Source: JAVVHH01 sp963848035
GTDB lineage: Bacteria; Pseudomonadota; Alphaproteobacteria; Acetobacterales; Acetobacteraceae
Length of the DNA: 64,000 bases
Direction: 5' to 3'
Assembly: GCA_963848035.1 (NCBI GenBank)
Contig: CAWKCD010000001.1
Span: forward strand, 558,001 to 622,000
Of the stretch, positions 16,872-26,000 are shown piece after piece. Below the pieces are notes generated by a model that searched no databases, was not told the DNA's origin, and saw nothing but the letters and a program-made list of their open reading frames with translations. A program made the translations under genes and the position numbers. How positions within the stretch are numbered: the first letter of the stretch is position 1; every line of letters starts with the position of its first letter.

Positions 16872-18267
16872 TGCGCGGCCCTGTCGTCGGAGTTGACGCC
16901 GAGTTGCTTCAGCTTGCGATGCAGCGCGCTGCGCTCCATGCCCACGAACCCGGCGGTGCGGCTGATGTTGCCGCCGAAGCGCAGCAACTGCGCCTGCAGA
17001 TATTGCGTCTCGAACAGGTCCCGCGCCTCGCGCAGCGGCAGCGACATCAGGTCGGCCGAGGGGTCGAAATTCAGCAGCGCCGGCGCGCCCTGGCTGATCT
17101 CGGCCGGCAGCATCTCGGCGCGGATCGGGTCGGTGGCGCCGCCCGGCGCCATGATCAGCAGCCAATCCATCAGGTTGCGCAATTGCCGCACGTTGCCCGG
17201 CCAATCGTAGGTCTGCAGCGCCGTCAGCGCGTCCGTCGACAGCTCCCGGCCCGGCATCCCCGAACTCTCGGCCGACCGCTCGAGGAAGAACTTCGCCAGC
17301 TCCGGCACGTCCTCGCGCCGCTCCTTCAGGCTCGGCATCCGCACCGGCACCACCGCCAGCCGGTAATACAGATCCTCGCGGAACCGCCCGTTGGCGATCT
17401 CCGCCTGCAGGTCCTTGTTGGTGGTCGCCAGCACCCGGACGTCGACCTTCACCCGCGTCGTGCCGCCGAGCCGCTCGAACGTCTGGTCCTGCAGCGCGCG
17501 CACGATCTTGCCCTGGGTCTCCAACGGCATGTCCGACACTTCGTCGAGCAGCAGCGTCCCGCCATGGGCCCGCTCGAGCACGCCCGCCCGCCGCGGCGTC
17601 CCCGACGCGTCGGCGCTCGCCTCGATGCCGAACAGCTCCTCCTCGAACCGCGCCGGGTTCAGCGTCGCGCAGTTCAGCACCACGAACGGCCCGTCGGCCC
17701 GGCGCGAGCGGTCGTGCACCATCCGCGCCGCCACCTCCTTGCCCGAACCGGCCGGCCCGCAGATCAGCACCCGCGACCCGGTCGGCGCCACCCGCTCGAC
17801 CGCGCCGCGCAGCTGCGAGATCGCCGAACTATGCCCGAGTCAGGTCGGTATCCACCCCGGCCCGCAGCCGCAGCTCGGCATTCTCCCGCGCCAGCCGCGC
17901 CGCCTCGAGCGCGCGCCGCACGATCAGCAGCATCCGGTCCGACTTGAACGGCTTCTCGATGAAGTCGTAGGCGCCATGCTGGATCGCGCTCACCGCCGTC
18001 TCGATCGTGCCGTGCCCGGAGATCATCACCACCGGGACATGCGGCTCTTCCTGGTGCAGCACGTTGAGGATGCCGAGCCCGTCCAGCCGCGAGCCCTGCA
18101 GCCAGACGTCGAGAATCACCAGCGCCGGGCGGCGGTGCCGGAAGGCGGCGATCGCGGCATCCGAATCGCCAGCCTGCCGGACCGAGTATCCCTCGTCGCA
18201 GAGGATCGCCTTCGATGAGCATCCGGATATCGGGCTCGTCGTCGACGATGAGGAGTTCCTGCGCCAT
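16868..18267 (-). pseudogene. ntrX: NtrX response regulator, two frameshifts
   Basis: Response regulator partner of NtrY. The receiver domain starts MAQELLIVDDEPDIRMLIE, then shifts frame near 18212 and continues AILCDEGYSVRQAG, LVILDVWLQGSRLDG (phosphoacceptor Asp) and YDFIEKPFKSD. A second shift near 17838 joins to the AAA+ domain: Walker A ICGPAGSGKEVAARM, GTLLLDEVSDMPL, RFREDLYYRL and YDWPGNVRQLRNL. A Fis-type helix-turn-helix follows at the end (ISRTAGFVGMERSALHRKL). Both shifts fit single inserted bases. The GAFTGA sigma-54 loop is absent: after ELFG it reads IEASADASGTP. Confidence 0.88.
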
Positions 18268-18324
18268 GTCACCTGGTGTCTAGTGTGTTTCTAGCCACAG
18301 TGGAACCGCTCACCGTGGCATATT

Positions 18325-20558
18325 TCACGCTGTTCCCGATACTTTGTCTGCGACAATCAGCGGCAGGGCGAGCGTTGCGACGGCGCCGGGCCCGAGCGGC
18401 CGATCATCCAGCTCCGAGACGGCCGTGATGGTCCTCCATGATCTTCTTGACGATCGCCAAGCCCAGCCCGGTCCCTTTCGGCTTGTGCGTGACATATGGC
18501 TCGGTCAGCCGTGTCCGGTCGGCCTGCGGCAGCCCGATCCCGTCATCCTCCACCTCGAGCGACGCCATGCCGTCGCGCTCCGTCACCCGACGGTGATCCG
18601 CCCGGCCGGCTCGCCCGGACTCGCGCGTGCGCATCGCCACCGCATCGGCCGCGTTCTGCAGCAGGTTGGTCAGCGCCTGGCCCAGCAGCCGCCGGTCGCA
18701 CAGGCCCATCGGGCCGCGCTCCGGGATGTCGGTCACGCCACTCGATCTCCGGCCGCGCGCTGCGCTGCAGCACCAGCGCCTCGCGCGCGATCCGGCCGAC
18801 ATCCTCGGTCCTTCAGCACCGGCAGCGGCATCCGCGCGAAGGCGGAGAACTCGTCGACCATCCGGCCGATGTCGCCGACATGGCGGACGATCGTGTCGGC
18901 GCATTGCGCGAACGTCTCAGGGTCGGACTGGATCTCCTTGGTAAACCGCCGCTTCAGCCGCTCCGCGCTGAGCTGGATCGGCGTCAGCGGGTTCTTGATC
19001 TCGTGCGCGATCCGCCGCGCCACATCCGCCCAAGCCGCCTTGCGCTGCGCCGATTGCAGCTCGGTGATGTCGTCGAACGTCACCACGTAGCCGTCCGGGC
19101 GCTCGCCCCGCAGGTCGCTGCCGATCCGCACCAGCAGCGTCCGCCGCCGCTGCGGCCGGCCGATCTCGACCTCCTCCGTGTGCGGCCGCGTCCGGCTGCG
19201 CCCGCACCGCCTCCAGCAGCGGCGCGAATTCCGGCACGAGCTGCGCCAGGTCGGCCCCGATCGCGCCCATCAGGTCCATGCCCAGCAGCTCGCTCGCCAC
19301 CCGGTTCGGCAGCTCGACCCGGCCCTCGACGTCCAGCCCGATCACGCCGGCCGAGACGCCCGCCAGCACCGTCTCGGTGAACCGCCGCCGCTCGTCGATC
19401 TGGCTGTAGGCGTCCATCAGCTCCGTCCGCTGCGACGCCAGCTGGCCGGTCATCCGGTTGAACGCGCGGCGACAGCCCGGCGACCTCGTCGTCGCTCGCG
19501 ATCTCCGGCACCCGCACCGCCAGATCGCCGCCCCGCACCCGCTCCGCCGCCAGGATCAGCCCGCCGATCGGCCGCGCGATCTGGTTGGCCAGCACCAGCC
19601 CGATCAGCACCGCCGCCATCAGCACCAGCAGCGCCACGATCGCGAAGATCAGCGCGAAGGTGATCTGCAGCCTGGACCGGTTCTGGTCGAGCCGATTGTA
19701 TTCGGCAACCGCCTGCTCGGTCCGGACCATGTGGTTCAGGATGTTCTGGTCCACCGGCCGGCCGATCAGCAGCATCAGCGTCGGCGTCGCGCTCAACTTC
19801 ACCACCGCCCGCACCCGGTCGTCGTCCGGCGAGCCCAGCACCGCCACGTCGCCGGTGCGCGCCTGCTCGACCACGCTCGGCGCCGGCAGCTCGACTCCCA
19901 GCCCGTCCATCGGCCCGACGCCGGCGATCACCTGTCCGGTCACCGGCTCGAAGATGATCGCCTCGGTCAGACCGCGCAGCACGGTCTGCGTCTGCAGCAC
20001 CTGCGCGAACGACATCGGCGAGCTGAACAGCATCGGTCCGGCCCGGCTGATGTCGTTGGCCATCTGCAGCGCATCGCCGCGGATGTTGTTGCGATGCTCC
20101 TCGAGATAGCCCCGGCTCGCCTCGAGCCCCTCGTTCAGCGCCGTCCGCACCCGGTCGTTGAACCAGGACTGGATCCCCAGCGTGAAGAACGCCGTCGCGA
20201 ACAGCGCCACCAGGATCGTCGGCGTCACCGCCACCACGCTGAACAGCAGCACCAGCCGCACATGCAGCCGCGACCCGGCCGACCCCCGCCGCCGCTCCAC
20301 CCACACCCGCGTCAGCCGCCCCGCCAGCACCGCGCCCAGCAGCAGCAGCACGGCGAGGTTCGCCACCACCATCGCCACCAGCGCGCTCGGCGTCAGCTGC
20401 AGCCGGACCCCGCCCGACAGCAGCACGAAGGTGACGATGCCCAGCACCAGCGCGATCGACGCCAACACCAGCGTGATCGCCTTGCCGAGCAGGATGTCGG
20501 CCAGCCGTCTCCGCGGCTTCGGCGATCGGAGCTGCGCCGGTTTGTTGGAGGCGTTCAT
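18325..20558 (-). pseudogene. ntrY: NtrY membrane sensor histidine kinase, at least five frameshifts
   Basis: Sensor of the NtrY-NtrX two-component system. The N-terminal 370 residues are intact: TM segments (AITLVLASIALVLGIVTFVL, LVAMVVANLAVLLLLGAVLA, VRLVLLFSVVAVTPTILVAL), an extracytoplasmic domain, the TM IFAIVALLVLMAAVLIGLVL and HAMP (NQIARPIGGLILAAERV). The rest appears in pieces: RRFTETVLAGVSAGVIGLD (PAS), RRIAHEIKNPLTPIQLSAER (H-box), LTNLLQNAADAV (N-box) and GTGLGLAIVKKI (G-box), ending VADKVSGTA. Shifts near 19470, 19195, 18808, 18738 and 18432, plus a compensating pair near 18590, are mostly single inserted bases. Confidence 0.87.
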
Positions 20559-20691
20559 CCCCACACCGTTCCCGCAAAGTGCCGTTCAGTAACCATCAGG
20601 CCGAGTCGGTTGCCACCGGTTAGCGGGCACCGGAGCGGAGCGCAGCAAAACGGGGGCGGTCGGTCAGTCTGGCGGGTTCTGGACGGCACGT

Positions 20692-22143
20692 TTAGCCGAT
20701 GCCGCGCACCACGGGGATATCGAGATCCCGTATCTTCTTGCGCAGCGTGTTGCGGTTCAGGCCGAGCATCGCCGCCGCCTTGATCTGGTTGCCGCGCGTC
20801 GCCGCCAGCGTCATCTGGATCAGCGGCCGCTCCACCTCGGCGATCACCCGGTCGTAGATGTCGCGCATCGGCATGCCGTCGCGGTTGGCCGCCAGGAACT
20901 GCCGGATGTGCCGCTCGACCGCCGCGGCCAGCGGCTCGGAGCCGCCGACGGATGGCGCGCTGTTGTCGGCGTTGTCGCTCTCCTGCAGCTCGGCCGCGAT
21001 CACCTCCGCGGTGATCGTCTCCTGCGGATACAGCGCGGCCAGGCGGCGCATCAGGTTCTCGAGCTCGCGCACGTTGCCGCGCCAGCGATGCTGCCGCAGC
21101 CGCTCCAGCGCCGACTGGTCGAGCGACTTCAGCGGCAGCCCCGCCTCGCGCGCCTTCTCGAGGAAGTGCCGCGCCAGCACCGGGATGTCCTCCAGCCGCT
21201 CGCGCAGCGGCGGCAGCCGGATCGGCACCACGTTCAGCCGGTAGAACAAATCCTCGCGGAACTGCCCGGCACGGATCGCCTGCCGCAGGTCGCGATGCGT
21301 CGCCGCCACGATCCGCACATTGGCCCGGATCGGCTGCCGCCCGCCGACCGTGGTGAACTCGCCCTCCTGCAGCACGCGCAGCAGCCTCGTCTGCGCCTCC
21401 GCCGGCATGTCGCCGATCTCGTCGAGGAACAGCGTGCCCCCCGCGGCTTGCTCGAACCGCCCCTGCGCCCGGTTCAGCGCCCCGGTGAACGCGCCCCGCT
21501 CATGCCCGAACAGCTCGCTCTCGATCAGCTCGCGCGGAATCGCCGCCATGTTGATCGCCACGAACGGCCCGCTGCGGCGACGCCCGTAATCGTGCAGCGC
21601 CCGCGCCACCAGCTCCTTGCCCGTGCCCGATTCGCCGTTGACCATCACCGTCAGGTCCGTCGTCGTCAGCCGCGCGATGCTTCGATAGATCTCCTGCATC
21701 GCGACCGAGCGCCCGATCAGCGGCAGCCGCTCCTCGCTGTCCGCCGCAGCCGCGGCCGCGCTGTCGGCGATCGGCGGCGGCGCGGCCAGCGCCCGGCCAA
21801 CCACCGCCAGCAGCTCCTTCAGGTCGAACGGCTTGGGCAGATACTCGAACGCCCCGCGCTGCGCCGCCTTGACCGCCGTCATCAGCGTGGTCTGCGCGCT
21901 CATGACCACCACCCGCAGATCCGGCCGGACCCGGCGGATGCGCGGGATCAGGTCCAACCCGTTCTCGTCCGGCATCACCACGTCGGTGATCACCAGGTCT
22001 CCCTCGCCATCCTCCACCCAACGCCACAGCGTCGCGGCATTGCCGGTGCAGCGGACCTGGTAGCCGGAACGGCCGAGCGCCTGGGTCAGCACGGTTCGGA
22101 TGGAGCGGTCGTCGTCGGCGACCAGCACGGTTGGCAACGTCAT
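20692..22143 (-). CDS. ntrC: NtrC nitrogen regulator, sigma-54 activator
   Basis: Response regulator activating sigma-54 promoters for nitrogen assimilation. Receiver: VLVADDDRSIRTVL, LVITDVVMPDENGLD (phospho-Asp), FEYLPKPFDL. AAA+ domain: Walker A NGESGTGKELVAR, the sigma-54 loop ESELFGHERGAFTGA, Walker B GGTLFLDEIGD, and FREDLFYRLNVVPIRLPPL. C-terminal Fis HTH: QIKAAAMLGLNRNTLRKKI. ATG 22143 (MTLPTVLVADDD) is the family's start. In the given sequence the frame is open upstream through ntrB, but that apparent fusion depends on a one-base insertion in ntrB. Confidence 0.95.
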   Translation of the reverse strand: MTLPTVLVADDDRSIRTVLTQALGRSGYQVRCTGNAATLWRWVEDGEGDLVITDVVMPDENGLDLIPRIRRVRPDLRVVVMSAQTTLMTAVKAAQRGAFEYLPKPFDLKELLAVVGRALAAPPPIADSAAAAAADSEERLPLIGRSVAMQEIYRSIARLTTTDLTVMVNGESGTGKELVARALHDYGRRRSGPFVAINMAAIPRELIESELFGHERGAFTGALNRAQGRFEQAAGGTLFLDEIGDMPAEAQTRLLRVLQEGEFTTVGGRQPIRANVRIVAATHRDLRQAIRAGQFREDLFYRLNVVPIRLPPLRERLEDIPVLARHFLEKAREAGLPLKSLDQSALERLRQHRWRGNVRELENLMRRLAALYPQETITAEVIAAELQESDNADNSAPSVGGSEPLAAAVERHIRQFLAANRDGMPMRDIYDRVIAEVERPLIQMTLAATRGNQIKAAAMLGLNRNTLRKKIRDLDIPVVRGIG

Positions 22144-22154
22144 CAATGACCCTT

Positions 22155-23295
22155 CTAAACGCTGTCCGCGTCGGCTTCGCTCAAAACCGGCAGGCACAGG
22201 CGAAACTCGGTACCGGCCGGGGCGGCTGTCGACCTCGATCAGCCCGCCATGGTCGCCCACGATCTTGGCCACCAGCGCCAGCCCGAGCCCGCTGCCGCTC
22301 GGCTTGCTGCTGATGAACGCCTCGAACAGATGCGGCCTGATGTCCTCGGGGATCCCCGGACCGTTGTCGCGCACGCTGACCACCAGCGGCACGTGCACGC
22401 GCTGCGTGCTGCCCGCGATCGCCAGGCGCATCCCCTGCTGGTAGCTCGTCGTCAGCACGATCTCGCCGCGGTCGCCGATGTCGGCATCCCCCGCGATCGC
22501 CTCGGCGGCATTCTTCACCAGGTTCAGCACCACCTGGACCAGCTGGTCGCGATTCGCCCAGACCGGCGGCAGCGACGGGTCATAGACCTCCGTCATCTTG
22601 ATCCCGGCCGCCACCCCGTTCTGCGCCAACCGCCGAACGTGCTCGAGCACGCGGTGGATGTTCACCGGGCGGCGCTCGATCGGCTTCTCGCCGAAGATCT
22701 CCATCCGCTCCACCAGCTCGCGGATCCGGTCGGCCTCGTCGCGGATCAGCACCGTCAATTCGCGGTCCGACGCGCCGACGCTGCTCTCCAGGATCTGCGC
22801 CGCGCCGCGGATGCCCGAGAGCGGGTTCTTCACCTCGTGCGCCAGGATCGCCGCCATGCCGCTCACGCTGCGCGCCGCGCCGCGGAACGCGATCTGCCGG
22901 TCCAGCGCCCGCGCCGCCGACGCGTCCTGGAACGTGAGCAGCACGCAACCTGGCTCCTCCGGCAGCGTCGTCGCATGCACGGTGATGTGCCGCTTGTGGA
23001 TGCGCGGGCTGTCGAAATTCAGGTCGTAGTCGGAGATCGTGCTCTCGTCGGCTCGCACCTGGGAGATGATGCTGAACAGCGGATTGTCGTCCGGCAGAAG
23101 CATCTGCAGCCGCATCTGCCCGAGTTGGAGCTGCGACAGGCCGAAGAACTGCTCCGCCGCCTGGTTGGCGAAACGGAACTGGTCGCCCGCGTCCAGCAGC
23201 ACCACCGGCACCGGCATCGCACCCAGCATCGCGTAGTGATCGACCGGGATCGGCCGCCGCGTGAGCTGTTTGACCGCAGCCACCACGCCCTTCAC
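22155..23295 (-). pseudogene. ntrB: NtrB nitrogen-sensing histidine kinase, one frameshift near the C-terminus
   Basis: Soluble kinase/phosphatase for NtrC, controlled by PII. The PAS-like sensor domain (MLGAMPVPVVLLDAGDQFRF) is followed by H-box ILAHEVKNPLSGIRGAAQIL, N-box QVVLNLVKNAAEAI, and SVRDNGPGIPEDIRPHLFEA with GSGLGLALVAKIV. The sequence after VDSRPGR reads on into ntrC. Dropping one base near 22211 instead gives TEFRLCLPVLSEADADSV and a TAG at 22155-22157, the normal NtrB ending 11 bp before ntrC. GTG start 23295 overlaps the dusB stop (GTGA). Confidence 0.9.
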
Positions 23296-24338
23296 GCCGC
23301 CATGACCGCCGGCGACGCCCGCTCGATCAGCGGATCGTAGAATCGGTTGATCAGCTCGACGACAGCATCCGCGTCCGCGCACCGGTTGATCGACGCCCGG
23401 AACTCCGACGAGCCGAACAGCCCATGCGAATACCAGGCGACGTGCTTGCGCGCGACGCGCATGCCCGCATCCCGCCCGAGATGCTCCAGCATCGCGCGGT
23501 AATGCGTCAGCAGGATCCGCTTCTGCTCAGCCAGCCCCGGATCGGCGACCCGGCGCCCGGTCGCCAGGAATTCCGCCACCTGCGCCGGCAACCACGGCCG
23601 CCCGTAGCAGCCGCGCCCGATCATCACCCCGTCCGCCCCCGACTGCCGCCGCGCTTCGGCCGCATCGTCCGCGGTCAGGATGTCGCCGTTGACGATCACC
23701 GGGATCGACACCGCCGCCTTCACCCCGGCCACGAACGCCCAATCCGCCCGGCCGTTGTAGAATTGCTGCCGCGTGCGCCCATGCACCGTCACCATCCGGA
23801 TGCCGCACTGCTCGGCGATCCGCGCCAGCGCCGGCGCATTGAGGCTATTGTGGTCCCACCCCATGCGCATCTTCAGCGTCACCGGCACCGGCACCGCCTC
23901 CACCGTCGCCTCCAGGATCCGCGCCGCCGCGACCTCGTCGCGCATCAGCGCCGAGCCCGCGCTCTGCCCCACCGCCACCTTCTTCACCGGGCAGCCGAAA
24001 TTGATGTCGACCAGGTCGGCGCCATGATCCACCGCGATCCGCGCCGCCTCGGCCATTGCGACCGGGTCACAGCCCGCGAGCTGCACCGAAGCCGGTCCGC
24101 CGCAACCATCGACCTCGGCCATCCGCAGCGTGGTTCGGTTTTCGCGCACCATTGCCCATGACGCGATCATCTCCGACACCACCAGCCCGGCGCCGTGCTG
24201 CTTGGCCAGCCGCCGGAACGGCAGGTCCGTCACGCCCGACATCGGCGCGAGGATCACCGGCCGATCGATGCGAACCGCAGTGGCGCCTGAGCCGAGCGTG
24301 ATCGGCGCGAGACAGGATGAAAATTCTGGACTGCCCAT
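23292..24338 (-). CDS. dusB: tRNA-dihydrouridine synthase DusB (NifR3)
   Basis: FMN enzyme reducing specific uridines in tRNA. Shows VILAPMSGVTDLPFRRLA near the N-terminus, the catalytic Cys in DINFGCPVKKVAVGQSAGSA, MVTVHGRTRQQFYNG, IPVIVNGDI and GVMIGRGCYGRPWL (FMN binding). Length (348 aa) is normal. It is the first gene of the dusB-ntrB-ntrC-ntrY-ntrX-dat run, the nifR3-ntrBC arrangement long known in Alphaproteobacteria, and it is divergent from ispDF (99-bp gap, where its promoter must lie). Confidence 0.95.
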   Translation of the reverse strand: MGSPEFSSCLAPITLGSGATAVRIDRPVILAPMSGVTDLPFRRLAKQHGAGLVVSEMIASWAMVRENRTTLRMAEVDGCGGPASVQLAGCDPVAMAEAARIAVDHGADLVDINFGCPVKKVAVGQSAGSALMRDEVAAARILEATVEAVPVPVTLKMRMGWDHNSLNAPALARIAEQCGIRMVTVHGRTRQQFYNGRADWAFVAGVKAAVSIPVIVNGDILTADDAAEARRQSGADGVMIGRGCYGRPWLPAQVAEFLATGRRVADPGLAEQKRILLTHYRAMLEHLGRDAGMRVARKHVAWYSHGLFGSSEFRASINRCADADAVVELINRFYDPLIERASPAVMAA

Positions 24339-24437
24339 GATTTGGGCAAACTAGTCGGTGCTCGCCGCTTGTGCAAACGGTTCTGGATGCCGAAACACGG
24401 GGTTGACGCGTTTCCGGACCGGCAGCATTGCTGCCCG

Positions 24438-25574
24438 ATGCGCATCGCAGCAATTCTGGTCGCCGGCGGGTCCGGACAACGCTTTGGCGCCGACCGCCCG
24501 AAACAATTTTTCCTCTGCGCCGGCAAGCCCGTGGTCCGCTGGGCCGCCGAGCGCCTCCACCCGCACGTCGCCCTGCTGCAGCCGGTCGGCGACGCCGCGG
24601 GCCTCTCCGAAGCGCTGGCCGGCCTCGATCATTTGCCCGTGGTGCCCGGCGGCGCCAACCGGCAGGACAGCGTCCGCGCCGGCCTCGAAGCGCTGGCCCC
24701 GCATGCACCCGACATCGTCCTGATCCACGACGCCGCCCGCCCCTTCGTACCCGACGGCGCCGTCGCCGCCCTGATCGACGCGCTCGAGCGGGCGGACGGC
24801 GCCATCCCTGCGGTCCCCGTTGGCGACACGCTCAAGCGGGCCGAAGCCGGCGCGATCACCGCCACGGTGCCCCGCGACGGCCTGTTCCGCGCCCAGACGC
24901 CCCAGGCATTCCGCTTCCAGACGATCCTCGGCCTGCACCGCGACCACGCCAACGAACCCGGCGCGACCGACGACGCGGCCCTGTTCGAACGCGCCGGGCT
25001 CTCGGTCGCCCTGGTGCCGGGCCACGAGGACAACATCAAGCTGACCTATGCGGAGGATGCCATGCGGCTCGAACGGATCCTGGGCGCGGCGCTCGAACCC
25101 CGCACCGGCACCGGCTTCGACGTGCACGTGCTCGAGTCCGGCCGCAAGCTGATGCTCTGCGGCATCGAAGTGCCGCACGAAAAGGGCCTGGCCGGCCATT
25201 CCGACGCCGATGTCGGCCTGCACGCCCTCTGCGACGCGATCTACGGCGCGCTCGGCGAAGGCGATATCGGCCGCCACTTTCCGCCGAGCGAAGCGAGCTG
25301 GAAGGACGCCGACAGCGCCCGCTTCCTCCGCCACGCCGCCGAGCGCATCGCCGCCCGCGGCGGACGCCTGGCCAATGCCGACGTCACCCTCATCTGCGAA
25401 CGCCCGAAGATCACGCCGCACGCCCCCGCGATGATCGCCCGCGTCGCCGCGCTCCTCGGCGTCGATCCGTCGCGCATTTCGGTGAAGGCGACAACCACCG
25501 AGCGGCTCGGCTTCACCGGCCGCGGCGAGGGTATCGCGGCCCAAGCGGTCGCGACGGTGCTGCTGCCCGCCTGA
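24438..25574 (+). CDS. ispDF: Bifunctional IspDF (MEP-pathway cytidylyltransferase and cyclase)
   Basis: Fused enzyme for two steps of the MEP isoprenoid pathway, which supplies carotenoid and bacteriochlorophyll side chains. The IspD half begins with the CTP-binding loop ILVAGGSGQRFGADRPKQF and has IVLIHDAARPFV. The IspF half begins about residue 219 with TGTGFDVHVLE, and has GHSDADVGLHALCDAIYGAL (metal-binding Asp/His) and the C-terminal KATTTERLGFTGRGEG. The fusion is common in Alphaproteobacteria. ATG 24438 was chosen because it directly precedes the IspD motif; an upstream in-frame ATG (24342) adds non-homologous residues. Confidence 0.95.
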   Translation: MRIAAILVAGGSGQRFGADRPKQFFLCAGKPVVRWAAERLHPHVALLQPVGDAAGLSEALAGLDHLPVVPGGANRQDSVRAGLEALAPHAPDIVLIHDAARPFVPDGAVAALIDALERADGAIPAVPVGDTLKRAEAGAITATVPRDGLFRAQTPQAFRFQTILGLHRDHANEPGATDDAALFERAGLSVALVPGHEDNIKLTYAEDAMRLERILGAALEPRTGTGFDVHVLESGRKLMLCGIEVPHEKGLAGHSDADVGLHALCDAIYGALGEGDIGRHFPPSEASWKDADSARFLRHAAERIAARGGRLANADVTLICERPKITPHAPAMIARVAALLGVDPSRISVKATTTERLGFTGRGEGIAAQAVATVLLPA

Positions 25575-25649
25575 ACGCCTGATCGCCTCACGGATCGATC
25601 CCGTTATGGCAGTCGAAACGACCGCGGCCTTCGCACGCGCATTTAATTC

Positions 25650-25667
25650 TGTAAAGAGACCTTGACA
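25650..25667 (+). promoter_or_regulatory. PpsR/CrtJ-type operator 1 (TGT-N12-ACA)
   Basis: TGT (25650-25652), 12 bp, ACA (25665-25667), the consensus palindrome for the redox/light repressor PpsR (CrtJ). It overlaps the TTGACA (25662-25667) that would serve as the -35 of the puc promoter. Eight base pairs separate it from operator 2. Confidence 0.72.
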
Positions 25668-25690
25668 GTAAAAACTGTCGCGGTAGCGTG
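25662..25690 (+). promoter_or_regulatory. Putative sigma-70 promoter of the puc operon
   Basis: TTGACA at 25662-25667 is a perfect -35. About 16 bp downstream lies only a weak -10 candidate (TAGCGT, 25684-25689), as expected for an activated promoter. A perfect dyad GACAGT-AAAA-ACTGTC (25664-25679) overlaps it. The leader to the pucB ATG is about 110 nt. Confidence 0.5.
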
Positions 25691-25693
25691 ACA
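25676..25693 (+). promoter_or_regulatory. PpsR/CrtJ-type operator 2 (TGT-N12-ACA)
   Basis: TGT (25676-25678), 12 bp, ACA (25691-25693). It covers the expected -10 region of the same promoter. Two such sites 8 bp apart over -35 and -10 match the arrangement known for CrtJ-repressed bch promoters in Rhodobacter, where binding is cooperative. Confidence 0.72.
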
Positions 25694-25699
25694 CTGCAG

Positions 25700-25714
25700 C
25701 CTGAGTTACTCAGG
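25700..25714 (+). other. Small hairpin in the puc leader
   Basis: CCTGAG-TTA-CTCAGG forms a perfect 6-bp stem with a 3-base loop close to the expected transcription start. It could protect the mRNA 5' end or bind a regulator; no direct evidence. Confidence 0.4.
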
Positions 25715-25802
25715 TCCAGGCAACGAGCGTCGGCGGCGCCTGACTCTGACCCGGGTTCGGCGACAGCTCACACGTTGGGCGTTTAGAAACGGGAGGTTGA
25801 AC

Positions 25803-25988
25803 ATGAGCACTTCCACAGGAGACGCGGCACTTCACGACGACGATCTAAACAGAGTCTGGCCTACTGGCCTGACAATTAGAGAATCCGAAGAACTCCATAA
25901 GCACGTCATTGATGGCGCGCGTGTATTCTTCGTCATTTCGCTTTTCGCCCACTTCCTGGCGTACATTTGGTCGCCTTGGCTGCATTGA
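25803..25988 (+). CDS. pucB: Light-harvesting 2 (B800-850 type) beta subunit
   Basis: A 61-residue single-TM antenna apoprotein. LNRVWPTGLTIRESEELHKH is the conserved N-terminal cytoplasmic part of LH2 beta chains. The TM segment is ARVFFVISLFAHFLAYIW with the bacteriochlorophyll-ligand His in FAHFLA, ending SPWLH. The C-terminal IWSPW is somewhat LH1-like, but the N-terminus and the LH2-type alpha partner favour LH2. GGGAGG (25791-25796) lies 6 nt before ATG 25803. The first cistron of the puc operon. Confidence 0.93.
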   Translation: MSTSTGDAALHDDDLNRVWPTGLTIRESEELHKHVIDGARVFFVISLFAHFLAYIWSPWLH

Positions 25989-26000
25989 GGGAGCGAGAAT

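Noticed and set aside
20692..23382. A single 896-codon ntrB-ntrC fusion gene
   Set aside because: A normal NtrB C-terminus and stop are visible in another frame, and NtrC has its usual ATG start; a one-base insertion explains the continuous frame.
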